Shown in pieces: positions 1 through 11,500 of a stretch of DNA of 64,000 bases. The notes under the pieces are model-generated. The model did no database searches and was not told the origin of the DNA. It was given only the letters and a program-made list of their open reading frames with translations. The stretch is taken from contig NC_080704.1 in NCBI RefSeq assembly GCF_030445035.2, forward strand, positions 26,950,499 to 27,014,498, written 5' to 3'. The stretch is from Dasypus novemcinctus. Taxonomy: Eukaryota; Chordata; Mammalia; Cingulata; Dasypodidae. Numbering within the stretch: the first letter of the stretch is position 1; each line of letters opens with the position of its first letter. The position numbers and the translations under genes are program-made.

Positions 1-98
1 ACACTCTGTCCAAGCTCCTCTCCCAGTTCTCAAACTTACAGGCTCAGCGTGGGGCCTAGAATTCAGAGAGACTTGTGGCTGCTTGTTCAACAGTCAAC

Positions 99-297
99 AT
101 GGATCACCGAAACCGACTGCGGGGCAAAGGTCTGAACCGAACTCCTGGGACCCAGCTCCGGGCCCCCCGGGCCCCACTTCCTCTTCTTGTGGAACAGGAA
201 GCTAGGGAAGGAGAAGAATGGGAGCGAGAAGTTCCACGTCAGAGGCCTCCTGTCTTTGAGCCCCCGGAAACTGAAGAGGTCCCAGACAATGTTATGG
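99..297 (+). CDS. PRDX4: Alternative first coding exon of PRDX4 (testis-type, PRDX4t-like)
   Basis: An ATG in strong Kozak context (A at -3, G at +4) opens 66 codons plus one base, ending at a consensus GTAAGG donor at 298. The exon ends with a single G. PRDX4 exon 2 starts TT-TCC-AAG, so the join gives Val-Ser-Lys-Pro and stays in frame to the normal stop, predicting a 257-residue protein. The encoded segment is rich in Arg, Pro and Glu and has no hydrophobic signal peptide. The main exon 1 ends in the same phase and is 2 kb downstream. Mouse PRDX4 is known to have a spermatid transcript using an upstream first exon without a signal peptide, and this exon fits that role. The link is inferred from phase and position; I could not compare the peptide. 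The exon may begin further upstream, as an AG-like acceptor sits at about 90-91. It could instead belong to another gene. Confidence 0.6.
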
Positions 298-529
298 GTA
301 AGGACATGTTCTCCCACTGTGGGCACAGCTTCACCTTTTTCATCTTTACTCACTTGAGGCAGGGGCCAGGAAGCAGAAAGTAGGACATATAATGGTCAGG
401 AATGAGTTTGAAAAGGGCACGATTTTCATAAGGAGTGTGAATACACTACGTGAAAGCAACTTGAAGCTGAGATACGCTGTTTGAAATAGTTAGATAGTAT
501 TTACAAAAGCAAGCACTAACAATGTCAAA

Positions 530-640
530 TGTTTGCCATGTGCCAGGAGCCTTGGGAAACAAAGACGAATTAGGCATCAATTTCGGTGCCCAAGGAGCTG
601 ACAGTCTAATGGAGGAAAGACAAACTGCTAGGATGGCTTC
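530..640 (-). mobile_element. L2 3' end fragment
   Basis: The order 'tgtgccaggagccttgg', 'aaacaaagacgaat', 'ccaaggagctgacagtctaatgg' is the reverse complement of the familiar L2 LINE 3' end. It is old and diverged and lies in the part of duplication copy 1 missing from copy 2. Confidence 0.55.
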
Positions 641-1170
641 TGTGGGATTCACAAAGATGAGAAGAGCCCGTGGGAAGTGAGAAGGGACCCTAGGGGGCAT
701 AAGGGTGGCTGGTGGCTCCTGTCTTGCTGGTGTGTGTTGTCTCTTCCCCCAAGTCTTCCCCTCGCATCCTAGCAAGTGGGTAGTTGATGTGGTAATTGTC
801 AGAGAATGGAACACTTGCAGGGAGTAAGGATTTTCTGGGAACTTCTCGAATCTTGATTTAAATACACACACACACCCCTTTGAAACAGGCTTAAGTTATC
901 AAACTGCCTGTTTATCCCATAGTTCCTTGCCTGCTGGAAGAAAATAAATAGTCTCAGATAGGGTTTTCCACGTTGGACATTTGCCCAGTTTTCCCAGGCT
1001 CTAAAAGGGCTGCAATTAAGGGGGGGGGGGGGACGGGGGAGCCATGGCACTCTTTACACTGCTCACTCCAAGGAAAAATGAAGAAATGTCTGTTAGAGGT
1101 ATAAAATGCAAGCTGGGCAGGAGCAGAACTATTAGTTCCAGTTTTAGGAAGGGATGGTGTGTGGTGGTGA

Positions 1171-1412
1171 GGTTTTGTCTAGGAGATGAGCCCAGAAGGA
1201 CCAGAGGGTCTAAAACAGAGCTGTGGACGGGAAAGGGCGAGAATGAGAGACCAAATGACGGGCGACGGCGGGAGGCCAGTCCCGAGGCTTTATGGAGAAG
1301 ATGGGCCTAGAAGGAGGAACAGGATCTAAAAACAGTGCTGTGGATAAGAGGCCATTCACGGGCGACTGCGGGGGCCACTCACAGGCGATGCTTTGTGGAG
1401 GAGATGGGCCTG
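1171..1412. repeat. Short tandem units of about 100-115 bp
   Basis: Three successive units start 'gaggttttgtctaggagatgagcc' (1171), 'gaggctttatggagaagat' (1283) and 'gatgctttgtggaggagat' (1386). Each of the first two is followed by a 'gaagga...gtctaaaa.cag.gctgtgg' segment. A fourth relative lies at 1926-1980 in duplication copy 2. Confidence 0.6.
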
Positions 1413-1499
1413 GAGGCCTGAGCTGAGAAGGACAGTCAGGTGACACCACAAGGTGGCCTTTATCTAGTCAGAGGGACCACGCCTTAGCAGCCTGGGCCC

Positions 1500-1630
1500 A
1501 CCCTACTGCGCAGGCGCAAACCAGGCAGCGTGCCAGGAGGCGGGGCCGGTGCCGTGGGGCCAGTGCCACGTGGCGGCGGGGGGAGGGGAGGGTCGCAGGG
1601 AATGGGGATAGTTGAGGGTATAAAGGAGAC
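1500..1630 (+). promoter_or_regulatory. GC-rich promoter-like copy with NRF1-type site and TATA-like box
   Basis: TGCGCAGGCGCA at 1507-1518 matches the palindromic NRF1 recognition pattern. It is followed by GC boxes (ggcggggccgg at about 1538, ggggaggggaggg at about 1577) and a TATAAAGG at 1619. The same order of NRF1-type site and GC boxes recurs at 2073-2150 in front of PRDX4. Activity of this upstream copy is inference. Confidence 0.4.
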
Positions 1631-1648
1631 CCTACTCCTACCAAACGC

Positions 1649-2170
1649 ATCCTTTGCCCACATGAGGCAGGGACCAGGAAGCAGAAAGTAGTAGGGCCAA
1701 ACTGTCTACTTGCCCCCTTGTTCCTTGCCTGCTAGGAGAAAATTATTCTCGAGATACCGCTTCTCCTAGTTTTCCCAGGATCTAAAAAGGATGCAGCTAA
1801 AGGGGGGTGTCATGGCACTCTTCACACAGATCACTATGAGGAAAAAAGAAGTGTTGAAAGTTTAAATGCAAACTGTTCATGGGCAGGACAAGCAGTTTCA
1901 GCTTTGTGGAGGGGATATGGTTGTGAGGCTTTGTGGGCAAGATGGGCCAGGAAGGACAGCAGAGTCTAAACAGCGCTGAGGGCGGCTGGAGGCGGGACGC
2001 AGCCGGGGAGCGCCGCCACGAGCCAGCCTTCGCGGAGCTGGGCGACGCTTGACAGCCCAGGTCCCTCCCAGGGCGCAGGCGCAAACGCAAACTCGGGGCG
2101 GGGCCGGCGCTCACTGTGTAGGGCGGGAAGGAGAGGGCGGAGCAAGTCTCGCGAGGCCGCACCCCACATC
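1649..2170. repeat. Local duplication, copy 2 (abuts PRDX4 exon 1)
   Basis: Second copy of the block at 341-1640, shorter by the part equivalent to 385-890. It ends in the GC-rich stretch that forms the PRDX4 promoter. Similarity was judged by eye over several separate anchor blocks in the same order. Confidence 0.7.
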
Positions 2171-2530
2171 GCGCGCGGGCTTCGTGCGCGCGGTGGTTGC
2201 TGCCTAGCGGCGGGAGAAGTTGCGCTCGCGCCAGGGGACGTGCGTCCGCGCTCGCGGTCATGGAGGCGGCTGAGCTGCTGCTCACCGCGATGACCCCCGC
2301 CCGGGGTCGAAGCCGAAGGCTGCTCCTACCGCTGCTGCTCTTCCTCCTGCGGGCCGGGGCTCTGCAGGGCTTTGATGCAGAGGAAAGGCCCCGGACCCGC
2401 GAAGACGAGTGCCACTTCTACGCGGGCGGACACGTTTACCCAGGGGAGGCGTCCCGGGTATCAGTCGCCGACCACTCCCTCCACCTCAGCAAAGCCAAGA
2501 GTAGGTGGTGCTCTGCCAAGGTTGGGGGGG
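1960..2530 (+). promoter_or_regulatory. PRDX4 CpG-island promoter and first exon
   Basis: The region is very GC-rich with many CpG, unlike the AT-rich surroundings. It contains gcgcaggcgcaaac at 2073-2086 (NRF1-type), GC boxes at 2095-2150, and no good TATA box near the expected start, as usual for a housekeeping CpG-island promoter. The PRDX4 start codon is at 2260. The exact transcription start cannot be read from sequence. Confidence 0.65.
2260..2500 (+). CDS. PRDX4: PRDX4 exon 1 coding part
   Basis: 80 codons plus one base, donor GTAGGT at 2501. It encodes the basic stretch RGRSRR, the leucine-rich signal peptide core, and the PRDX4-only N-terminal extension with Cys51. Human PRDX4 aligns residue for residue from ERPRTRE onward. 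Confidence 0.95.
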
Positions 2531-5500
2531 CGGAGAGCCGGGAGACACGCGTACCCTGGTTGCATTGACTGGTCTGGGTTTGGGCCGCAACCCCTGGACT
2601 GCAACCAGGCCTGGACTAGCCTGGTTGTCTCCTGGGAGGCCGGGGAATAGTGGTGGAGGTGGGGGGGGGGTTCCAGTAGATATTTTGCGCTGATCAGATT
2701 TTGGAAGAGGTAGTGGTTACCCCAAAAGCCACAGATGAGAGAGAGACGGTGATTTTAGTCCCGGGCTTACAGGATGGAGGATGTTGTGCAAATTGATACA
2801 CTTCCTCAAACCTCGCAAGTGCCTGCCGCACATCCCATCAGTTTTCAAGTACTATTCGAGGTTTGTCTTTTGGATTTCATCTTCCCCAGTTCAGGGAGGA
2901 AGGCACTGATAAGTTGAATAATGACTCACAGAAAGTTTGATTAAATGGAAAAGTGGCTAAACAAAATGCTCTGGAGGACAAACGTTCCAGTTCTCATTTT
3001 TTAACATCTTATAAGGAACACTACTTAAAGTTACCTTCAAGACCTGTATAGTTCATGAGTATTCTGTTTCTCAGAAATGAAGAACCTGTTACAGGATGTA
3101 CTTTGGAGGCTGATGGAAAGGAAACGGGAAGAGAAGAGGTTTGAAATAATACATTTGGGTTGATGATAAACCTCGTGGCATATTTGTGTCCTGCCAATTT
3201 GGCTTTTGACTATTTGCATTTCTGTCCAGTGTACACAGCCAGTGGCCACTTGCAGGAAAGGACACGTCAGACTAAGTAGATACTGAGAAAGTTGTGGCCT
3301 GCTGCATCTGGCTGTTCAGATTAGCCAATAAGCAGTGGCAAGGGACGATAGGGATCTTGTTCGCTTTTGAGTAACCTGCTTTTTTCCTCCGGTTCATTTG
3401 ACATTCTGAAGTGTGTAGTCCACTTTTGTTGTTCGGTTACAGCATGTTCCGTGCCAGTATTCAGTGAAAAAAAGTAATGCTTCACAAATATGAATCCCGA
3501 GTGTTAAACTGGATGTTATTGTGACTTAGGATGGGATGGGAGTGAGAAAAACTGTTTTGCCTCCTTAAACGTTTGTATGTCTTTCCTACTGAAAGTTAAC
3601 CACTTTTGGATTTTAGTTTTTTAGTAAGTTATCCTGAAGTTTTAAGATTATAGTATTTCCAAGATCCTTGGTTTTACTTGCCTGGGAAGATATTTTGGAA
3701 TATGTCAGCCAGTTATATATGTCAAATATGTTACACACATTTCTCATATGAAATAAATCTACTCCAAGATTGCTCATGGATGCAACAGTAGTACTAATAA
3801 AAGATTTCCTTTTACCAGCAAATCTCTTCAAATTTTAGATATTAGCTATATTTCTGTGTCACATGTAGGATTATCTAGAATTAAAGATACAAGAACTTTT
3901 TAACTCATAAAGTGAAATATGGAGCCATTAAGGTCATATTTTCAAATAATTCTTAGTAACATGAATAACTGCTCACAGTTTGCTTTAAGAAGAGAGGGTA
4001 CAACATCATCCAAATTTATGTTTAAAAATACTGGAAGAAAAGACATCAAAATGTTAACAAGAGGAAAGTGGATGTAGCTGCCTCCCATGTATGAGGTCAT
4101 CCCGGGTTGGATCCCAAGTACCTGCTAAAAACAAACAAATGAAAAGACCAAACTCTCTTTTGGGAGATGTAGTTCATCGGTTGAGCACCTGCTCCCCATG
4201 TACAAGGTCCTGGATTCAATCCCCAGTACCTCGTTTAAGAAAAAAAATTCTTCTTTACACCTCTCTGCATTTACCAGAACTTTTATATAATTTTTTTGAA
4301 AGATTTATTTATTTATTTATTTCTCTCCCCTTGCCGCCTCCACCCCCGCACCCCGTCCCGGTTGTCTGTTCTCTGTGTCTATTCGCTGCATGTTCTTTGT
4401 CCACTTCTGTTTGTCAGCAGCACGGGAATCTGTGTTTCTTTTTGTTGCGTCATCTTGTTGTGTCAGCTCTCTGTGTGTGCGGCACCATTCCTGGGCAGGC
4501 TGCACTTTCTTTCGCGCTGGGCGGCTCTCCTTACGGGGCGCACTCCTTGCTCGTGGGGCTCCCCTATGCGGGGACACCCCTGCATGGCAGGGCACTCCTT
4601 GCGCACTCCTTGCGCGCATCAGCACTGTGCATGGGCCAGCTGCACACGGGTCAAGGAGGCCTGGGGTTTGAACCGCAGACCCCCCATGTGGTAGACAGAT
4701 GCTCTAACCACTGGGCCAAGTCAGCTTCCCCTTTTATATTAATTATATGATGTATACTCTGGACAATTTTGGCTTGTTTTTTTTAATCGATGCAATGGGT
4801 TGCTGTGGCAATTCTATTTATAGCTCTTAGCAAATTAACAGCATTCTTTTTGCTCTATAAATGGATAACAGTTTTTTCCTTGAACAAACACTGCAATTCC
4901 AAAAACAAAATTTGCAGAACAAAATTTATTTTTCAGATTTGGTTTTCCCAGTATGCAGTAATCATTAAAGAGTGTCATTGTAATAGATTGTTATAATCAT
5001 AACCTCACACTTAATGAGTAGCATTTTAAGTAATGTAGATAAAGCATATATAGTTCAGTACCCTTCTCTTGTCTTATTCTCCCTTCTGGTCTTTACCTAA
5101 TTAGATCACGATTATTTATATGGGGTAGCCTGCTGGCTCAAAATAAGTCATCACATATTATACATTAACTTCACAGAGAAATTCATCAGTTTGTCTCTGT
5201 TTACTCAATGACTAAAAATGCTGGTTATTGTAAAAAATATATATAAGCCTTACTTTCTAGAAACCTTAGTCAAATTTGGAAGCAAATGTTGACTTCAGTA
5301 TATCTAATACCTACAAAAGTTAAGCGCTATCTGAATGTGCTAACAGAGCATCAAGGTACGTTATTCTCCAAATGTGTAGAATTACAGCCCACCCTTCTAA
5401 GAGAGTAGCACAAACTGTTAAATTTCCATCAGGTCACTTGAAACCTGCTCAAGGGAGTCATCTCTTTCAAAGCCTTCTAATAAAATAATCCTGTGATTAT

Positions 5501-8500
5501 TTCTACTTGATGTATTTGCAAATTTTCCACTCCTTGTAATGTAATGAATGTAGCCTAGTCTGCAACAGCTCATTGTGTGAGATGCTGGATAGACATTTAA
5601 CTTATTAGTACATCTGGAAGACTGCAATTAGAGAAAGGAAAGTCTAATGATTTGAAGTGTAGTAAGTTGATGACTTAGGGCTATAGTGAAGTATCCAATA
5701 GGGTTTAGTGCAGAGATGGGATGTAGGAGGTCTGTGAGAATGGTCAGAAAAGAAGTCAAATTTCCCTCCATTATGAACATCAGCAAGATACCACACTAGC
5801 ATTAGTTGCACTTGCTTGGGGGTCTTGTCACCACAGATATTTTCATGACACATGGTTGCTGCAGGTATTCTACAACATTGTTTATACTCATCATTGTGTT
5901 AGTTATTAGATCACTGGTGCATCTTGAAGTTTTAAAGTGTTAGAAGAGCACATATATTACTAAATCACCAATTTTTAAAAATATTTTGATAATTTTATTC
6001 CAGTGTAATTGGTTTTCTTTGTAATTCTATGTATTTTATTTTATGCATTCAATAACATTACTTTGAGAAAGGTTCCATAAGGTTTCACCAACTGCCAAAG
6101 ATTAAAAAGCCCTGACTTTTAGTGATTTCCGAAATAAAGATGTCCTGCCATCCTACTTTCTCAGTCTTATAAAAGATGATATAATCTTTTTCTTTCTTAG
6201 TTTCCAAGCCAGCACCCTATTGGGAAGGAACAGCTGTGATAAATGGAGAATTTAAGGAACTCAAGTTAACTGATTATCGTGGAAAATACCTAGTTTTTTT
6301 CTTCTACCCTCTTGATTTGTAAGTAACACATGTAAATAACACCTAGTAAAACCTCAGTCATCAGTTATTATTCAAGAACAACAAATTGAAATAGTTTTAT
6401 TTGGCTCTTTGTTCTTAAAGAGGCAAGCTGAGATGAGGAATTTATTCAAAGGCAACATAATCCTTCAGTTTTCTGCTAGTACTTTTTTTCTGTCTTCACT
6501 AAGAAGTTGGGCAAACATGTCTCTAGGTAGAATTTCTTGGGATAATAGGAAGGCTGGCAGGAACTGCCCATTCCCACCCTTTGGCAAGTATTTAAAATAC
6601 ATATTACAACCCAGGTTTCTAGGGACATAGTCAAAGATAAGAATTGTCTGCTTGTACGTGGCAGTGCTTCACTTGAACAACTGAAACATTTGAAGAGCCT
6701 GTATTAGGCTCTGGTAGGATCTTGTCCCCTTAGTCTGTGTTTTTCAAAGTTTTGACCACCTCAATAGGAAATACATTTTTCATTGCCACCCAGTACACAC
6801 ACATATATATACAGGCTAACATTCAATCTGCCAGTACAGCCCTGCTCATTGTTAAAATATTGGAAAACTTCCAAACTAGGTAGTAAATAGCTACTCTCCC
6901 AACACCTTCCCTAAATTACCCCTCCCACCTGGCCCCTTTCAGAAACCTCCATAATAAAACCAACTTTGAGATAAGATTGTTAAATATTTTGAATATCATT
7001 CCTGAATACACACACACACATACACTCACACTTGTATATAAACATATGTATGTTTCATAACCTACTCTTACTATGTGTGTTGTATTCTCATATTTTCTAT
7101 TTCACTTTTTTAAAATGCTGGTTGTAACTCACTAAATTAGTTTGAGTCCCTACCATGGTATGAATAATACTGCCCTAGGTAATATTCTTTTAAACATGCC
7201 CTTCTGACACCATGAGGGTAGTAAGGTATAAAATCCTTGGCTGCTATAGGACTGGGAAACAAAGTGGAAAGGACCTTATCAAGAAGGGGTGGAGGACAGG
7301 AATTGGAAAGCATTTCTGCATTTCTGTATTTCCTCATCTCAAAAAAAATAGTGAATTATATAAAATTTGTGTAGGGCCTTTGAAAGCTGTAAAGCACTAT
7401 ATAAATAAAAAGTATTATTAAATAAAAGCTAATAAAATGGTGGGGTGGGGCTGCCAGCAGAAGGAAGAAGGGAACATTGGTGACCACTGATCCATTAAGT
7501 TAGAAAGTTATTGAAATATAAGAACTCTATAATAGATTTTTTGAGCATTTTTATTGTATTTTTTAAGATACATGGATCACAAAAGTTACATGTTTTTTAA
7601 TGAAATGTTATTTGATCATATGAGTCTTTTAGACTACTCCATCTTGAGAAGGTTTATATATGAAATTGTTCTTAATGTGCATTTCTATATACTAAAGGTG
7701 TTTGTAAAAAAAACTCATTTGAAACTTAAGATCTATGCCTATTTTGAGAATAATGAATTAATTTATTTTTAAATTTCAGCACATTTGTGTGTCCAACTGA
7801 AATTATCGCTTTCGGTGATAGAATTGAAGAATTCAGATCTATAAATACTGAAGTGGTAGCATGTTCTATTGATTCACAGTTTACCCATTTGGCCTGGTCA
7901 GTATCTTATACTTATTTTGTATATAAAAAGAATGCATTTACTCTTAAATCAAGGGCAGATAACTCTTAACATGATAGGAATAGTTATTTACCAGACAATT
8001 CAGAAAGATTTATCTGAGAGTAATACAGTGAGCTACTAGTGCAATGAAGTTATAGTAAAAAATGTTTAAGGATTTTATAGGACATTTCAAAGTTGGGGGG
8101 AGGAGTTAAATGCAACAAATGTGATTTCCATAGCAAAAAGGACTGAATTGTGTAATGATTACTTTATTACAATAAATTGGGTAACCTTAATCTGGAGGAA
8201 AAATGTTTATTAAAGTGTACTATTCTCTGTTACACAGTTATCTAGTATGGTAAGCCATACTAAAAATAGTTTTTATAATTACTTTTCAAGAAGCTGTAAT
8301 TTTGAAAATTTTTTTAATTCATTAAATATGAAAGGATATTCTGCTTAGTTTCAGAGAATTGCAAATTAAAATGACAAGAGATGCTATTTTTTCCCTGTCT
8401 GAATGGCCAAGGTTTAAAAGGTGGAAAAAATCCATCCTGTGTTGACAAAGTCATAAAGAAATGGCATTCTCACATAACACCTTTGGTTCAGCATTTCTGT

Positions 8501-11500
8501 AGAGCAGTTATGCAACATGTTCCAATTTAGAAATGCACATGTTGATGTGAGTTTTTAATGGGTCCACAAAGACTTTCATGCTTAATAAAGATCACTCAGA
8601 AATATTTTGGTTTTAAAACTTAATATTCAATTCATCAAAGTTACAAATTCAAAACATAAGTTTTTCTCCACTTAAAATTCCTATATATATCTAGCAAAAT
8701 TTTAATTGGTTGGAAAACTACAATTTAATTACATGCATTCTATCTTAAGTAACCAACTCCCTTAAGTATTTTAAAGTGCTGTTATATATTAAATATATGA
8801 TTTCCTTTTTATTTCAGTTCTTAGACAAACCTCCCAAGTCCTTGTATATCTTACAAATCTAATAAATATTGTGTCTTAAACTCCTTTAAAATTCTTTACT
8901 ATTTATATAAACTTAATAAAATTTCAAATTACATATTTTAAGTTGGAATCACAAAATGGATCTGTATTCTAATGTTCCAAATTCTCATAAACATTGAAAA
9001 TAATGTACAAATATGGGTTGATTATCTCTTAATATAAAAATATTGAAACTATGGGTTTAATTGATTTCTTTAGAATTATAGTAATTCTAAATCTTCCTAG
9101 GGTTAAAACATATCTACTAAGGAAAAAGTTGTCATCCCAAATAATTTGGGGTTGCTTTCCCAAGGAATTTTGGGGATACCTTCTCAGATGGATAAGCTTC
9201 ATATGAACCAGAGATTTCTATTTGGATGTTAAAACTGGACCTGTAGACATCTGGAGCAGATTTTCACTGTTTTCTAGCTGCTGTCAGTGCCTTCGCGTTG
9301 GGGCATCCCCTGGTTTCAAGTCACAGCATCATTAAATATGAAAACTGATGAATATGAGATTATAACTAGTTTCCTTCACTGCTTCAAGTAGACTTTGCAT
9401 TTCTTTGACTTTCAAAATATTTAAATGTCATCCAGTTGTATTGTGCCTCTCTCTCAAGGCTCTCTTGTGATAACAGTTCTAAGGTGATGCTTATGACAGT
9501 GCATATACTTAAATCTATTAGTTCCACTTCTAGGAAATAATAATACAAGTGTGCAAAGATGAGATTATAATGTCTAAATGTCTGTTAATAAAGATTAAAT
9601 ATGGTATTGCTTTATATTAAAAATGCCTGCCATATAGATCTATATTTAGTGTTTAAAGAATATCAACATATTGTTAAGTGGGGAAAAAGACAAGAAAATA
9701 GAATATCTCTTAGCCTGTTTTTATAAGAGAAAGTATGTGTGTTCATGTGTGTGCACATACATATGCAGAGAGAGTACTATTTTGATATGACATGTCATTT
9801 ACTTAGCTCTGAGAGGTTTATGTTCTGTTTGTTACAGGATTAATACCCCTCGAAAACAAGGAGGACTTGGACCAATAAAGATTCCACTTCTTTCAGATTT
9901 GACCCATCAGATTTCAAAGGACTATGGCGTATATCTGGAGGACTCAGGCCACACTCTTAGGTATCTTTCAGTGGTTTTACATTATGATAAATTCAAGTAT
10001 ATGTTTGATCCTCCTTGAAATGAATGTTATTTATGAGTTAGAAGATACAAGGTTTGACCAGGAAATATTTTGCTGTATTGGCAAAAATGTAGATACTCTT
10101 TAAAATAATTGTTGAGTATGCTACTTAAACTATGTTAGTGTCATAAACTTTTAGAGCTGGAAGATTAGACATCTTTGACCAATCTTGTCATTTTATAGAT
10201 AAAAGAAACAGGTTCATAGAGGTCTATGAACTTAGCCGGTACATAAATAGTTAGTGGCAATTTAGACTTGAACTCAGGTCCCCCAATTCTTCATGCATTT
10301 CTTTTTCCTCTTCCAAACTGACTCCAGTAATGTTTTTTCTGAATGCAAGTACCATATATTTAGCAAAACTGTGTCTTTGGAGTGATAAAAATTAAGGAAA
10401 TATTATATTTGTTGAGCTGTGCTTTTACAGTGGCAATGGTTTCTTTCTTTAATGTTTTATGTAAAAGTGTTGGTATTTTATTATCCTGTATTTTTATAAC
10501 AGCTTTAGATATAATTCACCCACTTAAAATAGTCAATTTTAGAATATTTTCATCACTCCAAAAAACCCACTCTACTTTCTGTCTGTAGATTTGCCTACTC
10601 CTGACATTTCATATAAATGGAATCCCACAATATGTGATCTTTTGTGACTTGCCTCTTTCACTTAGCATAATGTTTTCAAGGTTCATATTGTGCCATGTAT
10701 TAGTTAAGTAATATATGCACATAATTTTTAAAAGTCAAGTTGTCTTGAGCAACAGGCCTCTCCCTACCTCCAGCACTGCTTCTTAGTGGAAGCTACTTTC
10801 AACTTTCTAGGTACTTCTTTCATTATTTATCTCCAAATATCTAAATATTATCTTCACTTTTTCTGGGTTTATCCATCTTTGACATTATCATGATAAATAG
10901 GACTTTTCTGAGGGTGTTAATTATACACTTTTTAGGAAAAGCTTTCTACTACTTCCTGAATTTTTAGTTCCCCCAGAGGTTCCCAGTTCAACAAATATTT
11001 ATTTTGTGCCTAATGTGTGCCAGACACTGTTCTTGATCCTAGGGATAGAACAGTGAACAAAACATGCAAAAATCCCTAGAGCTTAAGTTCTCTTGTGGGT
11101 AGGTGGACTTTTGGGAACTCAGTCTTACATTGGAGGCTTTCCTCAAGTACCTTAGCCCTCTATTCATATTTAAAAGTGAGGTACCGAGATGCTGATGGAA
11201 AGATCTATCAGCTGATGGCTTTCACTAAAAGGAGATTGGTGACAATTTGGAATTTTTTTATAGGAAAGACCCAAGTTATCACTGTCTGTCAGACTTTTTC
11301 CAGGGGCCATTCAGCTTTCTCTAGGTCTCCTGCCTGGGGTCTATACCATGCTAGAAGCAGTCTAAGATGGAACAAGAATAGGGCACTAAAGGGCTCACCA
11401 GTCAGTATACATACTTATACTGAATGCCCCGCATTTTAGTGCAGCACTTTACACTTGCCCTTCACTGTACCTGGTGTCCCCAGTCTATAGCCTCTCAGCT

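Larger units (their letters stand above)
341..1640. repeat. Local duplication, copy 1 (upstream of PRDX4)
   Basis: Positions 341-384 match 1649-1692 with few differences. Positions about 920-1240 match about 1727-1985, including a shared 'ttccttgcctgct' block, the 'ttttcccagg.tctaaaa' block and a 'catggcactctt.acac' block. GC-rich promoter-like sequence at about 1500-1600 resembles 2070-2150. Positions 385-890 have no counterpart in copy 2. Confidence 0.7.
2501..6200 (+). other. PRDX4 intron 1
   Basis: GT-AG intron of 3.7 kb. It carries a two-unit DAS-SINE (about 4063-4245) and a long minus-strand DAS-SINE (4294-4730). I see no other gene or clear element in the rest. Confidence 0.9.

Noticed and set aside
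1797-2285. 162-codon minus-strand frame over the PRDX4 promoter
   Set aside because: GC-rich CpG-island sequence is open in several frames by chance; no family features or splice logic.
4091-4750. 219-codon open frame in PRDX4 intron 1
   Set aside because: It lies across an antisense DAS-SINE and its flanks; the same protein-like text recurs at every long SINE copy (25614-26069, 49073-49501, 51734-52045).
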